A DNA stretch of 64,000 bases from Ancylobacter defluvii (GCF_018390605.1 NZ_JAHBGD010000019.1:135031-199030), one strand, 5' to 3'; positions 28,994-37,618 are shown, counted from the stretch's first letter. A program made the numbers and translations. Notes: generated from the letters alone by a model not told the origin.

Positions 28994-29443
28994 TCAGAAC
29001 GGCAGGACGGTTCGCGACGAAAGCACCTCCATCGAGAAGCGCGACGTGACGTTCTTGGGCGAGGCGCCCTCGATCAGGCGATTGTAGAAATCGTCATAGG
29101 CCTGCATGTCGGGCACGACGACGCGCAGCAGGTAATCGATGTCGCCGGCCATGCGGTAGGAATCCATCACCTCCGGCATCGATTGCACGAGGCGGCGGAA
29201 ATTGGCCGCCCATTCGCGGGTGTGGTTGATCGCCTCCACCGCCACGAAGGCGGTGAGGCCGAGCCCGACCTTGCGCGAATCCACCAGCGCCACCCGGCCC
29301 TTGATGATGCCTTCCGCCTCCATCTTGCGGATGCGGTTCCAGCACGGCGTCTGCGACAGGTTCACCAGCCGAGCGATCTCGGCAATGGGCTTCGAGGCGT
29401 CGGCCTGCAGGATGCGCAGGATATTGTGGTCGATCTTGTCCAT
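28994..29443 (-). CDS. Lrp/AsnC-family transcriptional regulator
   Basis: The 149-aa protein has the Lrp architecture: an N-terminal winged helix-turn-helix (MDKIDHNILRILQADA; LVNLSQTPCWNRIRKMEAEG at residues about 26-45) and a C-terminal ligand-sensing RAM domain with SYRMAGDIDYLLRVVVPD. Length is standard. The ribosome site AAGGAGG is strong. It lies between the reductase gene and the importer operon on the same strand, so it is a likely local regulator responding to a sulfur amino acid or pathway compound; the effector is not known. Confidence 0.92.
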   Translation of the reverse strand: MDKIDHNILRILQADASKPIAEIARLVNLSQTPCWNRIRKMEAEGIIKGRVALVDSRKVGLGLTAFVAVEAINHTREWAANFRRLVQSMPEVMDSYRMAGDIDYLLRVVVPDMQAYDDFYNRLIEGASPKNVTSRFSMEVLSSRTVLPF

Positions 29444-29456
29444 TCCCCTCCTTCCC

Positions 29457-29476
29457 GCCGCCCCCGGCGGGGCGGC
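29457..29476 (-). terminator. GC hairpin between reductase and Lrp genes
   Basis: Perfect 8-bp arms (29457-29464 with 29469-29476, GCCGCCCC/GGGGCGGC) with a 4-nt loop follow the nitroreductase stop and precede the Lrp ribosome site. There is no T-tract after it on the minus strand. It may terminate or attenuate the 33143-29483 transcript, giving Lrp lower expression. Confidence 0.45.
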
Positions 29477-29482
29477 TTGTCG

Positions 29483-30340
29483 TCACTTGAACGGGAAACC
29501 CAGCGCCTCGAGCTGGCGGCGCAGCACGTGCCGCCCCTTCAGCGAGGCGACGGCGTGCAGCCTCTGCAGCGCCAGCCGCGTCCAGGGCGTGGCGTCGAGC
29601 CCCTGCTCGGCGCGGAACGCCAAAGCGTGCCGGTCGGCGCGGGCCAGCGCCTCATCCTCGCCGACGGTCGAATAGACGTCGCGGTGCAGGATGCCCGGCT
29701 GCGGAATGCGCGGCTTGACGTCGGTCGCCACCGCCGGGTCCGGCCGGCCAATGGCGAGACCGACCACGGCATAGGCGCGCGGCGGCAGCTTGAGCACATG
29801 CGCCACCGCGGCGGCATCGTTGCGCAGCGCGCCGATATAGACCGCGCCGAGCCCGAGCGACTGGGCCGCCACCAGCGTATTCTGCGCCGCGAAGGCGGCA
29901 TCGAGCGAGGCGATGAGGAAGCTCTCGGTATAGTCGAGCCCGTCGCTGGTGAGGCCCTCGCGCTCGGCGAGGCGCTGCACGCGGGAGAGATCGGCGACGA
30001 AGACGAAGAACAGCCCGGCGGTCTCGATATGCTTCTGGTTGCCGGCGATGGCGGCAAGCTGCGCCCGCAGCGCCGGGTCCTCGACGGAGACGATGCTCAG
30101 GGCCTGCACATTGGAGGAGCTCGGCGCCGACTGCGCCGCCGCCACCAGCACCTCCCGCGTGCCCTCGGCGAGCGGCTCGGGCGAGAAGGCGCGCACCGAA
30201 CGGTGGTTCAGCAGCACGGAAAGCGTCTCGCTCCAGGGCAGCCCGGCAGCGGCGGCCGGCTCGCGATAGCGCTTCTGCAGCGCCTCGGGCGCCACGGCCT
30301 CGGCGTCACGGAAATGCTCGGCAGGAGTGATCTCGTTCAT
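29483..30340 (-). CDS. Nitroreductase-family oxidoreductase (NfsA-like, possible flavin reductase)
   Basis: The 285-aa protein is an FMN-dependent, NAD(P)H-oxidising nitroreductase-fold enzyme. Visible motifs are the FMN-contacting NHRSVRAFSPEPL and QSAPSSSNVQALSIV, and GLGAVYIGALRND, all typical of the NfsA/FRP subgroup, many of which act as flavin reductases. ATG 30340 was chosen because it gives the family N-terminus; the open frame continues upstream as a shadow of the neighbour. A plausible job is to supply reduced FMN to the flavin monooxygenase encoded at 31797. It is 23 nt downstream of the FAD/NAD(P)-binding gene. Confidence 0.87.
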   Translation of the reverse strand: MNEITPAEHFRDAEAVAPEALQKRYREPAAAAGLPWSETLSVLLNHRSVRAFSPEPLAEGTREVLVAAAQSAPSSSNVQALSIVSVEDPALRAQLAAIAGNQKHIETAGLFFVFVADLSRVQRLAEREGLTSDGLDYTESFLIASLDAAFAAQNTLVAAQSLGLGAVYIGALRNDAAAVAHVLKLPPRAYAVVGLAIGRPDPAVATDVKPRIPQPGILHRDVYSTVGEDEALARADRHALAFRAEQGLDATPWTRLALQRLHAVASLKGRHVLRRQLEALGFPFK

Positions 30341-30363
30341 GGTCTTGTCTCCGAATGGGATTT

Positions 30364-31787
30364 TCAGGCCACCTGCCGGGCCGCCGCCTCGGCCCGGTGG
30401 GCGAGGAGGACGGCCAGCCGGGTGGCCTGGTCGATCTGCTCCTTGAGCGAGCTTGCCTCGAACAGCTCGCCGCGCAAGGGATGGCCGACCGCGAACAGCG
30501 TGTCGGAGATGCGTCCCTCGCTGTCGACGAGCGCCAGCGTCGCCGGATCCGCCCGCACGCCGACGCCCACGGGGTGCGGCACGGCATGGCCCCGGCGCAA
30601 CAAGTTGCGCACCAGCGGGTCGTCGATGCGGGTCCAGTCGAACTCGAAGCCGAGGCTGCTCACCACCCGATCGGCGTCGAGGTGAAGCGGCGCGCCGCCG
30701 CCCTTGGGACGCAGGACGGCGCGCAGACCGGCGCGCAGACCGGCGTCGCCCGGCTCGATCCCGGTGACGGTGCCGGCCAGATGGCGCAGCCGGCCCTCGG
30801 CCTGCGCCCGGGCGAAGAACGCGTAGGAGGACGGCGCGCCCCGGTGCATGGCGAGGTTCCAATAGGGCAGCAGGCGGCGAGCCAGCCGGGTCCGCTCGCG
30901 ATTGGCGAGCCCGGCCCAGATCGCCGCCGCATGCTGGCGGAACAGCGGCGGCAGGCTCTGCCAGTCGCCCCCGCCGCCGCCACGGCCCGGCGCTCGCACC
31001 GGATCCAGCGCAGCACCGAGCGCGCATCGCGCGGCAGCTCGCCCGCCTGCGGCGTGCCGGGCCATGGCGCGACCTCGCGGCGCGGCGCCACCAGCAGCCC
31101 CCGGCGGGAGACCACGGTGTAGCGGCCGCGAAAGCCGCGCTTCTCCAGGCTCACCACCGCATCCAGCATCGACAGGCCGGAGCCGAGCAGCAGGACATCG
31201 GCGGCGGCCTCGACACCCGCGAAGGCATCGGCGGCGAAGATGTCGCTGACATAGGCCGGATGGCCGAGAAGCCCGACGGCGAGCGCTGGCTCGCGGCGGT
31301 GCAGCCCGGTGGCCAGCACCACCCGCCCGGCGGCAAGCGCGGCGCCGGAGGCCAGCGTGAGCGTGTGGCCGTCGACATCGACCACCCGGTCGCGGCGATG
31401 GGTGAAGCGTACCCGTCCGCCCGCCCTCCTCACCGCTTCCGCCAGTTCGCGTTCGAGATAGGCGCCGTAAAGCGCACGCGGCGGCGATGCCTGGGCGATG
31501 TCGCCAGCCGGCGGCGCCCAGCGCCCGGCTTCGGCCTCGGCGCTCAGCCAGTCGAGGAAATGCCGTTCCGGCTGGTTCTCGTGCAGGGCGAAGCCGCCGG
31601 CAAGGCCGTTGACGACGTGATCGGGCTCGCTCGTGGCATAGGCGATGCCGCGGCCGAGCCGAGCCGCCGGCTCGACCACCGTCAGGTCGAGCCGGCCGGT
31701 GCTGGAGGCGATGAGGCGCAGCGCGGTCACCGCGCCGGCGAAGCCGCCGCCGACGATGGCGATGCTGTGGGGATCCGGGAGCGTCAT
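30364..31787 (-). pseudogene. FAD/NAD(P)-binding oxidoreductase gene with frameshift
   Basis: The N-terminal part, read from ATG 31787, has the FAD-binding SIAIVGGGFAGAVTALRL, the family block VVNGLAGGFALHENQPE and a second dinucleotide site VLLLGSGLSMLDAVVSL. Near the C5 run at 30968-30972 (G5 on the coding strand) the reading frame changes: adding one G there joins ...RWIRCERRAVAAA to GDWQSLPPLFRQHAAAIW and continues through LLPYWNLAMHRGAPSSYAF to a stop at 30364. The joined product would be about 474 aa, normal for this HI0933/FAD-NAD(P)-binding group. Either the gene is broken or the assembly dropped one base in a homopolymer. It sits between the flavin monooxygenase (9 nt) and nitroreductase genes. 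Confidence 0.85.
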
Positions 31788-31796
31788 AGCGGCCGT

Positions 31797-33143
31797 TCAG
31801 GCGCTGGCGCGCAGATGATCGCCGGCGAAGCGGCTGTCGGGACGCGGCAGGCCGTAATGGTCGCGCAGGGTGCGGCCGCGATATTCGGTGCGGAACAGAC
31901 TGCGCCGGCGCAGCAGCGGCACCACTTCGTCGGCGAACGCGTCGAACCCGCCGGTCAGCCAGGGCGGCATGATGTTGAAGCCGTCCGCCGCGCCGTTCTC
32001 GAACCATTGCTGGATCTCATCGGCGATGCGCTCCGGCGTGCCGGCGAGAACGAAGTGGCCGCGCCCTCCGGCGAGGCGGTTGATCAGCTGGCGGATGGTC
32101 GGGTTCTCGCGGTCGAGAATGCCGACGATGAGCTGGAAGCGGCTCGCCGCGCCGATGGTGCCGTCGATATCGAGCAGATGGCGCGGGAACGGGCCGTCGA
32201 GATCGTAGCCCGACAGGTCGATGCCGGTCATGCGCAGCAGCTGGTGCAGCGAATATTCCGGCTGGATCAGCTCGTTGAACTCGTCCTCCAGCGCCTTCGC
32301 CTCCGCCTCGGTCGAGCCGATGAAGGGGCTGAGGCCGGGCAGCACCTTGATGTGCTCGGGACGGCGGCCGAGCGCGCTCGCGCGCGCCTTGATGTCGGCA
32401 TAGAAGGCCTGCGCGCTGCCGAGCGTCTGGTGCGCGGTGAAGATCGCCTCGGCATAGTGGGCGGCGAAGGAGCGGCCATCCTCGGAAGAGCCGGCCTGGA
32501 CATAGACCGGGCGTCCCTGCGGCGTGCGCGGCGCGTTGAGCGCGCCCTTCACCCGGAAATGCTTGCCGACATGCTCGATGGGGTGGATGCGGGCGGTGTC
32601 GGCGAACAGTCCGCTCGCCTGGTCGGCGACCACGGCCTCGTCCTCCCAGCTGTCCCACAGCTTGGTGACCACCTCGACGAATTCCCGGCTCCGCTCATAG
32701 CGCTCGGCATGCACCGGATGCTCTGCGAGGCCGAAATTCTGCGAAGCGGCGGCCTGCGAGGTGGTGACGATGTTCCAGCCGGCGCGGCCGCCGCTCAGAT
32801 GATCCAGCGAGGCGAACAGCCGGGCGAGGTTGTAGGGCTCGTTATAGGTGGTGGAGGCGGTGGCGATCAGCCCGATATGGCTGGTCACCGCGCCGATGGC
32901 GGCCAGCCAGGTGATGGGCTCGACCCGGTAGCGGGCGGCGTAGCGGATATTGTCGGCGAGCACCGGGCCATCGGCGAAGAACAGCGAATCGATGGTGGCG
33001 GCCTCGGCGCGTTTGGCGAGGTCCTGGTAATAGGCGATGTCGTTGAGCCGGCTGATGTCCGTGCCCTTGTAGCGCCAGGCGGCCTCGTGATGGCCGCCGG
33101 GATAGACGAAGAAGTTAAGCGACAATTGGCGGCGCTGGCTCAT
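31797..33143 (-). CDS. Flavin-dependent monooxygenase, DszA/NtaA/SnaA family
   Basis: The 448-aa protein is an LLM (luciferase-like) two-component monooxygenase that uses reduced FMN and oxygen. Diagnostic blocks are LSLNFFVYPGGHHEAAWR at the N-terminus, IDSLFFADGPV, LDHLSGGRAGWNIVTTSQ, and GRPVYVQAGSSEDGRSFAA. These are typical of NtaA, SnaA, DszA and related enzymes that split C-N or C-S bonds. In this cluster, with two DszB-like proteins, a sulfonate-type importer and a reductase, an organosulfur substrate is the most likely. It is the first gene of the minus-strand unit; an AT-rich promoter-like stretch lies upstream. Confidence 0.9.
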   Translation of the reverse strand: MSQRRQLSLNFFVYPGGHHEAAWRYKGTDISRLNDIAYYQDLAKRAEAATIDSLFFADGPVLADNIRYAARYRVEPITWLAAIGAVTSHIGLIATASTTYNEPYNLARLFASLDHLSGGRAGWNIVTTSQAAASQNFGLAEHPVHAERYERSREFVEVVTKLWDSWEDEAVVADQASGLFADTARIHPIEHVGKHFRVKGALNAPRTPQGRPVYVQAGSSEDGRSFAAHYAEAIFTAHQTLGSAQAFYADIKARASALGRRPEHIKVLPGLSPFIGSTEAEAKALEDEFNELIQPEYSLHQLLRMTGIDLSGYDLDGPFPRHLLDIDGTIGAASRFQLIVGILDRENPTIRQLINRLAGGRGHFVLAGTPERIADEIQQWFENGAADGFNIMPPWLTGGFDAFADEVVPLLRRRSLFRTEYRGRTLRDHYGLPRPDSRFAGDHLRASA

Positions 33144-33204
33144 GGCACTTCACCCTGTGAGACGATTGGCGGCCCCCGAGGGCGCGTGTCGACATAGCTC
33201 GCCA

Positions 33205-33246
33205 TCGGGCGCCGCCATTGTCAATATATTCTATCAATTTTATCTA
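33205..33246 (-). promoter_or_regulatory. AT-rich promoter-like stretch upstream of the monooxygenase gene
   Basis: The interval 33219-33246 is strikingly AT-rich against a GC-rich background and contains, on the minus strand, TTGACA (complement of 33219-33224) about 75 nt upstream of the monooxygenase start. No convincing -10 box was found at standard spacing; it might instead be the 3' flank of the di-haem peroxidase gene that ends at 33247. Confidence 0.35.
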
Positions 33247-34335
33247 CTATAGCGCACGCAAAAAGGCGACGAGGGCGGCGCGCTCGGTCGCGTCGAGGTC
33301 GCGCGGGCGCAGCAGCGTGTCGCGACGGGCCGCCTCGGCGTGGAGCGGATGTCGGGCTTCCGCCTCGTTGCGCACCCAGACTTCGCCGCCGCCACGGGCA
33401 TAGAGGTTCACCACGCCTTCGAGGCTGGGGAACAGGCCGTTATGCATATAGGGCGCGGTGCGGCCGACATGGCGCAGGCTGGGGGTGCGGAAGCGGCCGG
33501 CATCCTGCACCTCGCCGGTGAGGCGGAAGCGGCCGAGATCCTCGCGCGGCTCACCGAAGGCCGACAGGCCGAGATTATGCGCGCCGCCATCGGCGAGCGT
33601 GGGGCCGGAATGGCAATTGGCGCAGCCGGCCTTGGTGCGGAACAGATGCAGGCCGCGGATCTCCTCGTCGCCGAGGCTGCCATAGTCACCGCCGAGGAAA
33701 GCCTCGAAGCGGGTCGGCGCGTCGAGGCCGCCGAGATAGGCGGCGAGCGCGGCGCCGAGACGGCCGGCGTCGATCGCGCCCTCGCCAAAGGTGGCGGCGA
33801 CGAGCGGGCGATACTCCGCCAGCCCGGCCACCCGGACCGCGACGACGGCGGCATCGGCATTGGCCATCTCGTCGCGCTGCGTCAGCGGGCGCAGCGACTG
33901 GGCGGCGAGCGAGCGCTCCATCCCCTCCCAGCCGAAGCCCGCATAGCGGGCGACGCCGAGCAGCGAGGGGGCATCGCGCGGAGGGGCGGCGGTGGCCGCC
34001 GGCCACAACGGGCGCGGATCGGCGAAGCTATGGGAGGGATCGTGGCAGCTCGCGCAGCTCATCGCCCCGGAGGCGGAGAGCCGCGGATCGCCGAACAGCG
34101 TCGCGCCGAGCCGGGCGAGCGCCGGATCTGGCGGCGGCAGCGGCGCCGGCACGCCGAAGGCGACGAAATTGGCGCCCGGCTCCAGCTCGGGGGCCGGCCA
34201 TTGCGCCGGCGGGCGGGCATAGAGCGCACGCAGCGACGCGGCTTCAGGAACATCCGCGCTGCGGCTGCCTGCCATGGCGGCGCCGGCGAGCCCGAGCAGC
34301 AGCGCGGCCGCCCGTGCCCGGCAGAGCCGCCTCAC
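33247..34335 (-). CDS. Di-haem cytochrome c peroxidase/MauG-family protein
   Basis: The 362-aa exported protein has a signal peptide (RAAALLLGLAGAAMAG) and two haem-binding CxxCH motifs, CASCH near residue 95 and CANCH near residue 240. APYMHNGLFPSLEGVVNLY near residue 310 is a conserved block of the bacterial di-haem peroxidase/MauG family. It reduces peroxide or oxidises a partner protein in the periplasm. The ATG overlaps the stop of the Sco gene by 4 nt (coupled). The third member of the unit is a solute-binding protein. Confidence 0.9.
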   Translation of the reverse strand: MRRLCRARAAALLLGLAGAAMAGSRSADVPEAASLRALYARPPAQWPAPELEPGANFVAFGVPAPLPPPDPALARLGATLFGDPRLSASGAMSCASCHDPSHSFADPRPLWPAATAAPPRDAPSLLGVARYAGFGWEGMERSLAAQSLRPLTQRDEMANADAAVVAVRVAGLAEYRPLVAATFGEGAIDAGRLGAALAAYLGGLDAPTRFEAFLGGDYGSLGDEEIRGLHLFRTKAGCANCHSGPTLADGGAHNLGLSAFGEPREDLGRFRLTGEVQDAGRFRTPSLRHVGRTAPYMHNGLFPSLEGVVNLYARGGGEVWVRNEAEARHPLHAEAARRDTLLRPRDLDATERAALVAFLRAL

Positions 34336-34937
34336 GAGGTGCCGAGCAACCGCCGCAGCCGCGCCAGCTGCGCCTCGTGCGGGGCGCGATAGTCGATGGC
34401 GTCGGCGATCCGGCCCTGGGCATCGACCAGGAACAGCACGGCGGTGTGCTCCATGGTGTAGCCGCCATCCGGCTGCGGCACCCGGCGATAGGTCGCCTTG
34501 AAGGATGCGGCCGCCGCCGTCGTCTCCGCCTCGCTACCATGGAGGCCGGTGATGCGTGGATCGAAGGCGCCGAGATAGGCGGCAAGCTGCTCCGGATTAT
34601 CGCGCGCCGGATCGACGGTGACGAACAGCACCCTCAGCCGATCCGCCTCCGGCCCAAGCTCAGCCAGCACCTGCGACAGCTCGTAGAGCGCGGTCGGGCA
34701 AACCTCCGGGCAGGAGGTGAAGCCGAAGAACAGCACATAGGGCCGGCCGCGCAGCGCGCTCTCGTCGAGACGCTTGCCGTCATGAGTGGTCAAGGTGAAG
34801 CGCGAGGGCGCCTCTTGCGCCTCGCCGGGAGAGGCGAGCGCCAGGAACAGGGCAAGGAGCGGGAGCAGCGCCTTGATCAGTGACAGTCCGGCGCGTCCTG
34901 CTCCAGATAGACCTCCAGCGCGACATTCGTCGCCCAT
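34332..34937 (-). CDS. Sco1/SenC-family copper/redox protein
   Basis: The protein (201 aa from the chosen ATG) is a thioredoxin-fold Sco protein. It has a membrane anchor or signal segment KALLPLLALFLALASPGEA, the copper-binding CxxxC in FFGFTSCPEVCPTAL, FVTVDPARDNPEQL and the third ligand His in YTMEHTAVLFLVD. Sco proteins deliver copper to cytochrome oxidase or act as thiol reductases. Start choice is difficult: ATG 34937 overlaps the upstream gene by 61 nt and gives a long n-region; no ATG, GTG or TTG lies closer to the hydrophobic core. It is coupled to the di-haem peroxidase gene. Confidence 0.85.
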   Translation of the reverse strand: MGDECRAGGLSGAGRAGLSLIKALLPLLALFLALASPGEAQEAPSRFTLTTHDGKRLDESALRGRPYVLFFGFTSCPEVCPTALYELSQVLAELGPEADRLRVLFVTVDPARDNPEQLAAYLGAFDPRITGLHGSEAETTAAAASFKATYRRVPQPDGGYTMEHTAVLFLVDAQGRIADAIDYRAPHEAQLARLRRLLGTS

Positions 34938-35701
34938 TCGCCGGTCTTCCGATCCCAGAAGCGGGAATCGGCGAGCGCGGCCAGCGTCGAGCGCAGCGCC
35001 TCGGCCGGCGGCGCCTGGCTGCCCGGCCGGGTGCCGTCGGCCGGCAGCGCCACGACCAGCGGTGTAGAATCGCGCGCTGGCAGGGTGGCAGAAAATTTCT
35101 TCCATTCGGCTTCTCCAAACAGACGACGCAGCACCACCTCGTCATGGATGGCGGCGTCGCATTCGCCGGTGCGCACCTGCATCAAGGCGAGCGCCGGCAC
35201 CGGCTGGACAACTTCCTGCCCGCCGACGGCGCGCACCAGGCGGCGGGCGCGATCATTGGAGGCGACCACGCACACCTTGCGGCCGGCGAGCCCCTCCCAG
35301 GAACGGATATCGGTATCGGTGCGCATCGCCACCGACAGGCCGGACTGGTAGCCGCTGGGCAGCAGCTCGACGCCCGAGGGAAGCGCCCCGTCCTGCGGCG
35401 CCACGGCGAGGTCGATGCGGCCGGCGGCGAGCGCTTCCGCCGCCTGGTCGCCAATGTCGACCAGCTCGACCTTGCGGCCGAGGCGGCGGCCGATCTCGGC
35501 GGCGAGTTCCAGATCGAAGCCGTCCTGCGTGTAGAGCCGCGCCGCCGGCACGTCGGCCTTGGGCGGCACATGGGCGACGCCGATCCGCAGCGGCGCCGGC
35601 GCTGCCGACCCGGCCACCGCACTCGCCGCCAGCAGCATGAGCGCCGCAGCCCAACCCGCCAGGCGCTGGTGCTGCAGACATTTTCCGACCGTCGCCTTCA
35701 C
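34877..35701 (-). CDS. Family-3 extracellular solute-binding protein
   Basis: The 274-aa precursor has a signal peptide (GWAAALMLLAASAVAGSAA) and the bacterial family-3 binding-protein fold, with YTQDGFDLELAAEIGRRLGR, a signature region of amino-acid and XoxJ/MxaJ-like receptors, and RIDLAVAP. No permease or ATPase of an amino-acid importer lies nearby; instead it heads a unit with Sco and di-haem peroxidase genes, reminiscent of binding-protein-like proteins that accompany periplasmic quinoprotein or cytochrome systems. GTG 35701 was chosen for its GGAGGAG site 5 nt upstream; the frame is open further upstream without support. Confidence 0.82.
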   Translation of the reverse strand: MKATVGKCLQHQRLAGWAAALMLLAASAVAGSAAPAPLRIGVAHVPPKADVPAARLYTQDGFDLELAAEIGRRLGRKVELVDIGDQAAEALAAGRIDLAVAPQDGALPSGVELLPSGYQSGLSVAMRTDTDIRSWEGLAGRKVCVVASNDRARRLVRAVGGQEVVQPVPALALMQVRTGECDAAIHDEVVLRRLFGEAEWKKFSATLPARDSTPLVVALPADGTRPGSQAPPAEALRSTLAALADSRFWDRKTGEWATNVALEVYLEQDAPDCH

Positions 35702-35909
35702 CCGCTCCTCCGCTGCGTTGGTGTCGCCACCAGCCTGCCCCGGCGCCGGGAGAAAAATCGTCTCTCTCCCCGCGCCCATTCGGCGGGCTGATCCAAATCC
35801 GGACGCAAGGACCGAAAACGCCTCCGCTTTTCCGCTCCTAGGCTGATCGTTGCCTTCCTCGCCCTGCGCGAGGGAGGCGAACGCCACCTCGATCAGCCCG
35901 GAGACCGCC

Positions 35910-37547
35910 ATGACCGTCCATGCCACCACCGCCGCCTTCGCCGCTGCGGGCGATGCCCCCGTGTCCGCGATTTCCGCCGAGGAGCTGCGCGCTGCGGTGC
36001 TCGGCCCGGAGGAAGTCGCGGTGGTCGACGTGCGCGAAGGCGGGCGCTTCGAGGCCGGGCACGTCTCGGTGGCGGTGCCGCTGCCGCTGAGCGAGATCGA
36101 GCTGAAGGTGGAAGCGCTGCTGCCGCGCCGGTCGATCCGGCTGGTCGTCACCGATGACGATGGCGGCGAGATCGGCGAGCGCGCCGCCCGCCGGCTGGCG
36201 CAGATCGGCTATTCCAATGTCCGACTGCTGGCAGGCGGGCTCGCGGGCTGGCAGGCCGCCGGATTCGAGCTGATCACCGGGCAATATTCGCTCAGCAAGG
36301 CGCTCGGCGAGTTCGTCGAGCGGCGCTACCACACGCCGCGGATTTCCGCGACCGAGCTGCGGCAGCGGATCGAGGATGGCGGGGTGGTGGTGCTGGACAC
36401 GCGGCCGATCGAGGAATTTCACCACATCAGCATTCCCGGCGGCGTGGCGGCTCCCGGCGTCGAACTGCTCTACCGCATCTTCGACGCCGTTCCATCTCCC
36501 GATACCCCGGTGGTGATCAATTGCGCCGGCCGCACGCGCGCCATCATCGGCGCGCAGGCGCTGCTGAATGCCGGCTTCCCCAACCCGGTGGTCTCGCTGG
36601 AGAACGGCACCGCCGCCTGGCTCCTCGCCGGGCTGGAGCCGGCAAAGGGCGCCGACACCCGGCTGCCGCCGCCCAGCCCCGAGGGGCTCGAACGGGCGAA
36701 GCAGGCCGCCGCACGGGTAGCGGAGCGCTTCGGCGTGCGGCGCATCGATGCCGACGAACTGGCGGCGCTGCGTGCCGAGGCCGGCAGCCATACGCTGCAT
36801 CTGTTCGACATCCGCACGCCGGAAGAATACGCCGCCGGCCATCTGCCCGGCGCGACCTCCGCCCCCGGCGGGCAGCTGGTGCAGACCACCGACAGCTTCG
36901 TCGGCACCCGCGATGGCCGGATCGTGCTCGTCGACGACGCCGACGGGGTGCGGGCGACGCTGACCGCCTCCTGGCTGATCCAGCTCGGCTTCGAGCACGT
37001 CTTCGTCCATGCCGCGCCGGCCGCAGCGCTGACGGAAGCCGGCGTTGCGGCGCCCCGCATCGCCGGCGGCGAGCCGGTGGTCGCCGGGGTGTCGCCGCAG
37101 CAGGCCGACGCGCTGATCCAGGACGGCGCGGTGGTGCTCGATGTCGAGCCGGCCCCACCCTATTTCCGTCCCCGCCGCTATGTGCCGGGCTCCTTCATCG
37201 CCCGCCGCTCGACGCTGGCCAGCGGCGTCGCCCAGGTACCCGGCACCGGAGCGATCATCCTGACCTCGGCCGACGGGCGGCTCGCCGCTCTGGCCGCCTC
37301 GGAGCTGGAGAAGCGGACGGCGCGCCGCGTGGTGGCGCTCGACGGCGGCACCGATGCCTGGGTCGCCGCCGGCCTGCGGCACCGGACCGGCCTCGACCAG
37401 CCGGCGCTGCTGGCGGAGGAGGCGCTGGCGCCGGCGCCGACGCTGGAGGAACGGCGGGTGTCGCTCGACGCCTATGTGCGCTGGGGCGACGTCATCACCG
37501 ATCAGCTGCAACGCGACGGACTGGTGCGCTTCCGCGCCTTCGGCTGA
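35910..37547 (+). CDS. Four-domain rhodanese-like sulfurtransferase
   Basis: The 545-aa cytosolic protein has four consecutive rhodanese-homology domains at about residues 15-125, 140-250, 280-385 and 395-505. Only domain 2 has the catalytic cysteine (C205 in VINCAGRTRA); the equivalent loops of domains 1, 3 and 4 read VTDDDGG, LVDDADGV and LTSADGR. This pattern resembles multi-domain thiosulfate sulfurtransferases in which extra domains are structural. ATG 35910 follows a CCGGAGACC site; upstream open frame is not supported. It is divergent from the binding-protein/Sco/peroxidase unit, with 208 nt between. It may handle sulfane sulfur or cyanide; the nearby organosulfur cluster makes a link to sulfur metabolism plausible. 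Confidence 0.9.
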   Translation: MTVHATTAAFAAAGDAPVSAISAEELRAAVLGPEEVAVVDVREGGRFEAGHVSVAVPLPLSEIELKVEALLPRRSIRLVVTDDDGGEIGERAARRLAQIGYSNVRLLAGGLAGWQAAGFELITGQYSLSKALGEFVERRYHTPRISATELRQRIEDGGVVVLDTRPIEEFHHISIPGGVAAPGVELLYRIFDAVPSPDTPVVINCAGRTRAIIGAQALLNAGFPNPVVSLENGTAAWLLAGLEPAKGADTRLPPPSPEGLERAKQAAARVAERFGVRRIDADELAALRAEAGSHTLHLFDIRTPEEYAAGHLPGATSAPGGQLVQTTDSFVGTRDGRIVLVDDADGVRATLTASWLIQLGFEHVFVHAAPAAALTEAGVAAPRIAGGEPVVAGVSPQQADALIQDGAVVLDVEPAPPYFRPRRYVPGSFIARRSTLASGVAQVPGTGAIILTSADGRLAALAASELEKRTARRVVALDGGTDAWVAAGLRHRTGLDQPALLAEEALAPAPTLEERRVSLDAYVRWGDVITDQLQRDGLVRFRAFG

Positions 37548-37593
37548 ATCCTGCCGCCGGGCGGCGATTCCGCAAACTCTCCCGGAACACCGG

Positions 37594-37618
37594 CGCGATC
37601 CTCACGTTGAGGATCGCG
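37594..37618. terminator. Perfect hairpin between rhodanese and ku genes
   Basis: CGCGATCCTCA and its exact complement flank a 3-nt loop (11-bp stem), 46 nt after the rhodanese stop and 23 nt before the ku start. There is no T-run, so it may be a weak terminator or an operator of the ku-ligD unit. Confidence 0.55.

Noticed and set aside
30660-32007. Two separate overlapping genes in the FAD/NAD(P)-binding region
   Set aside because: The two frames encode consecutive parts of one family protein and join with a single-base change; there is no ribosome site for a second gene.
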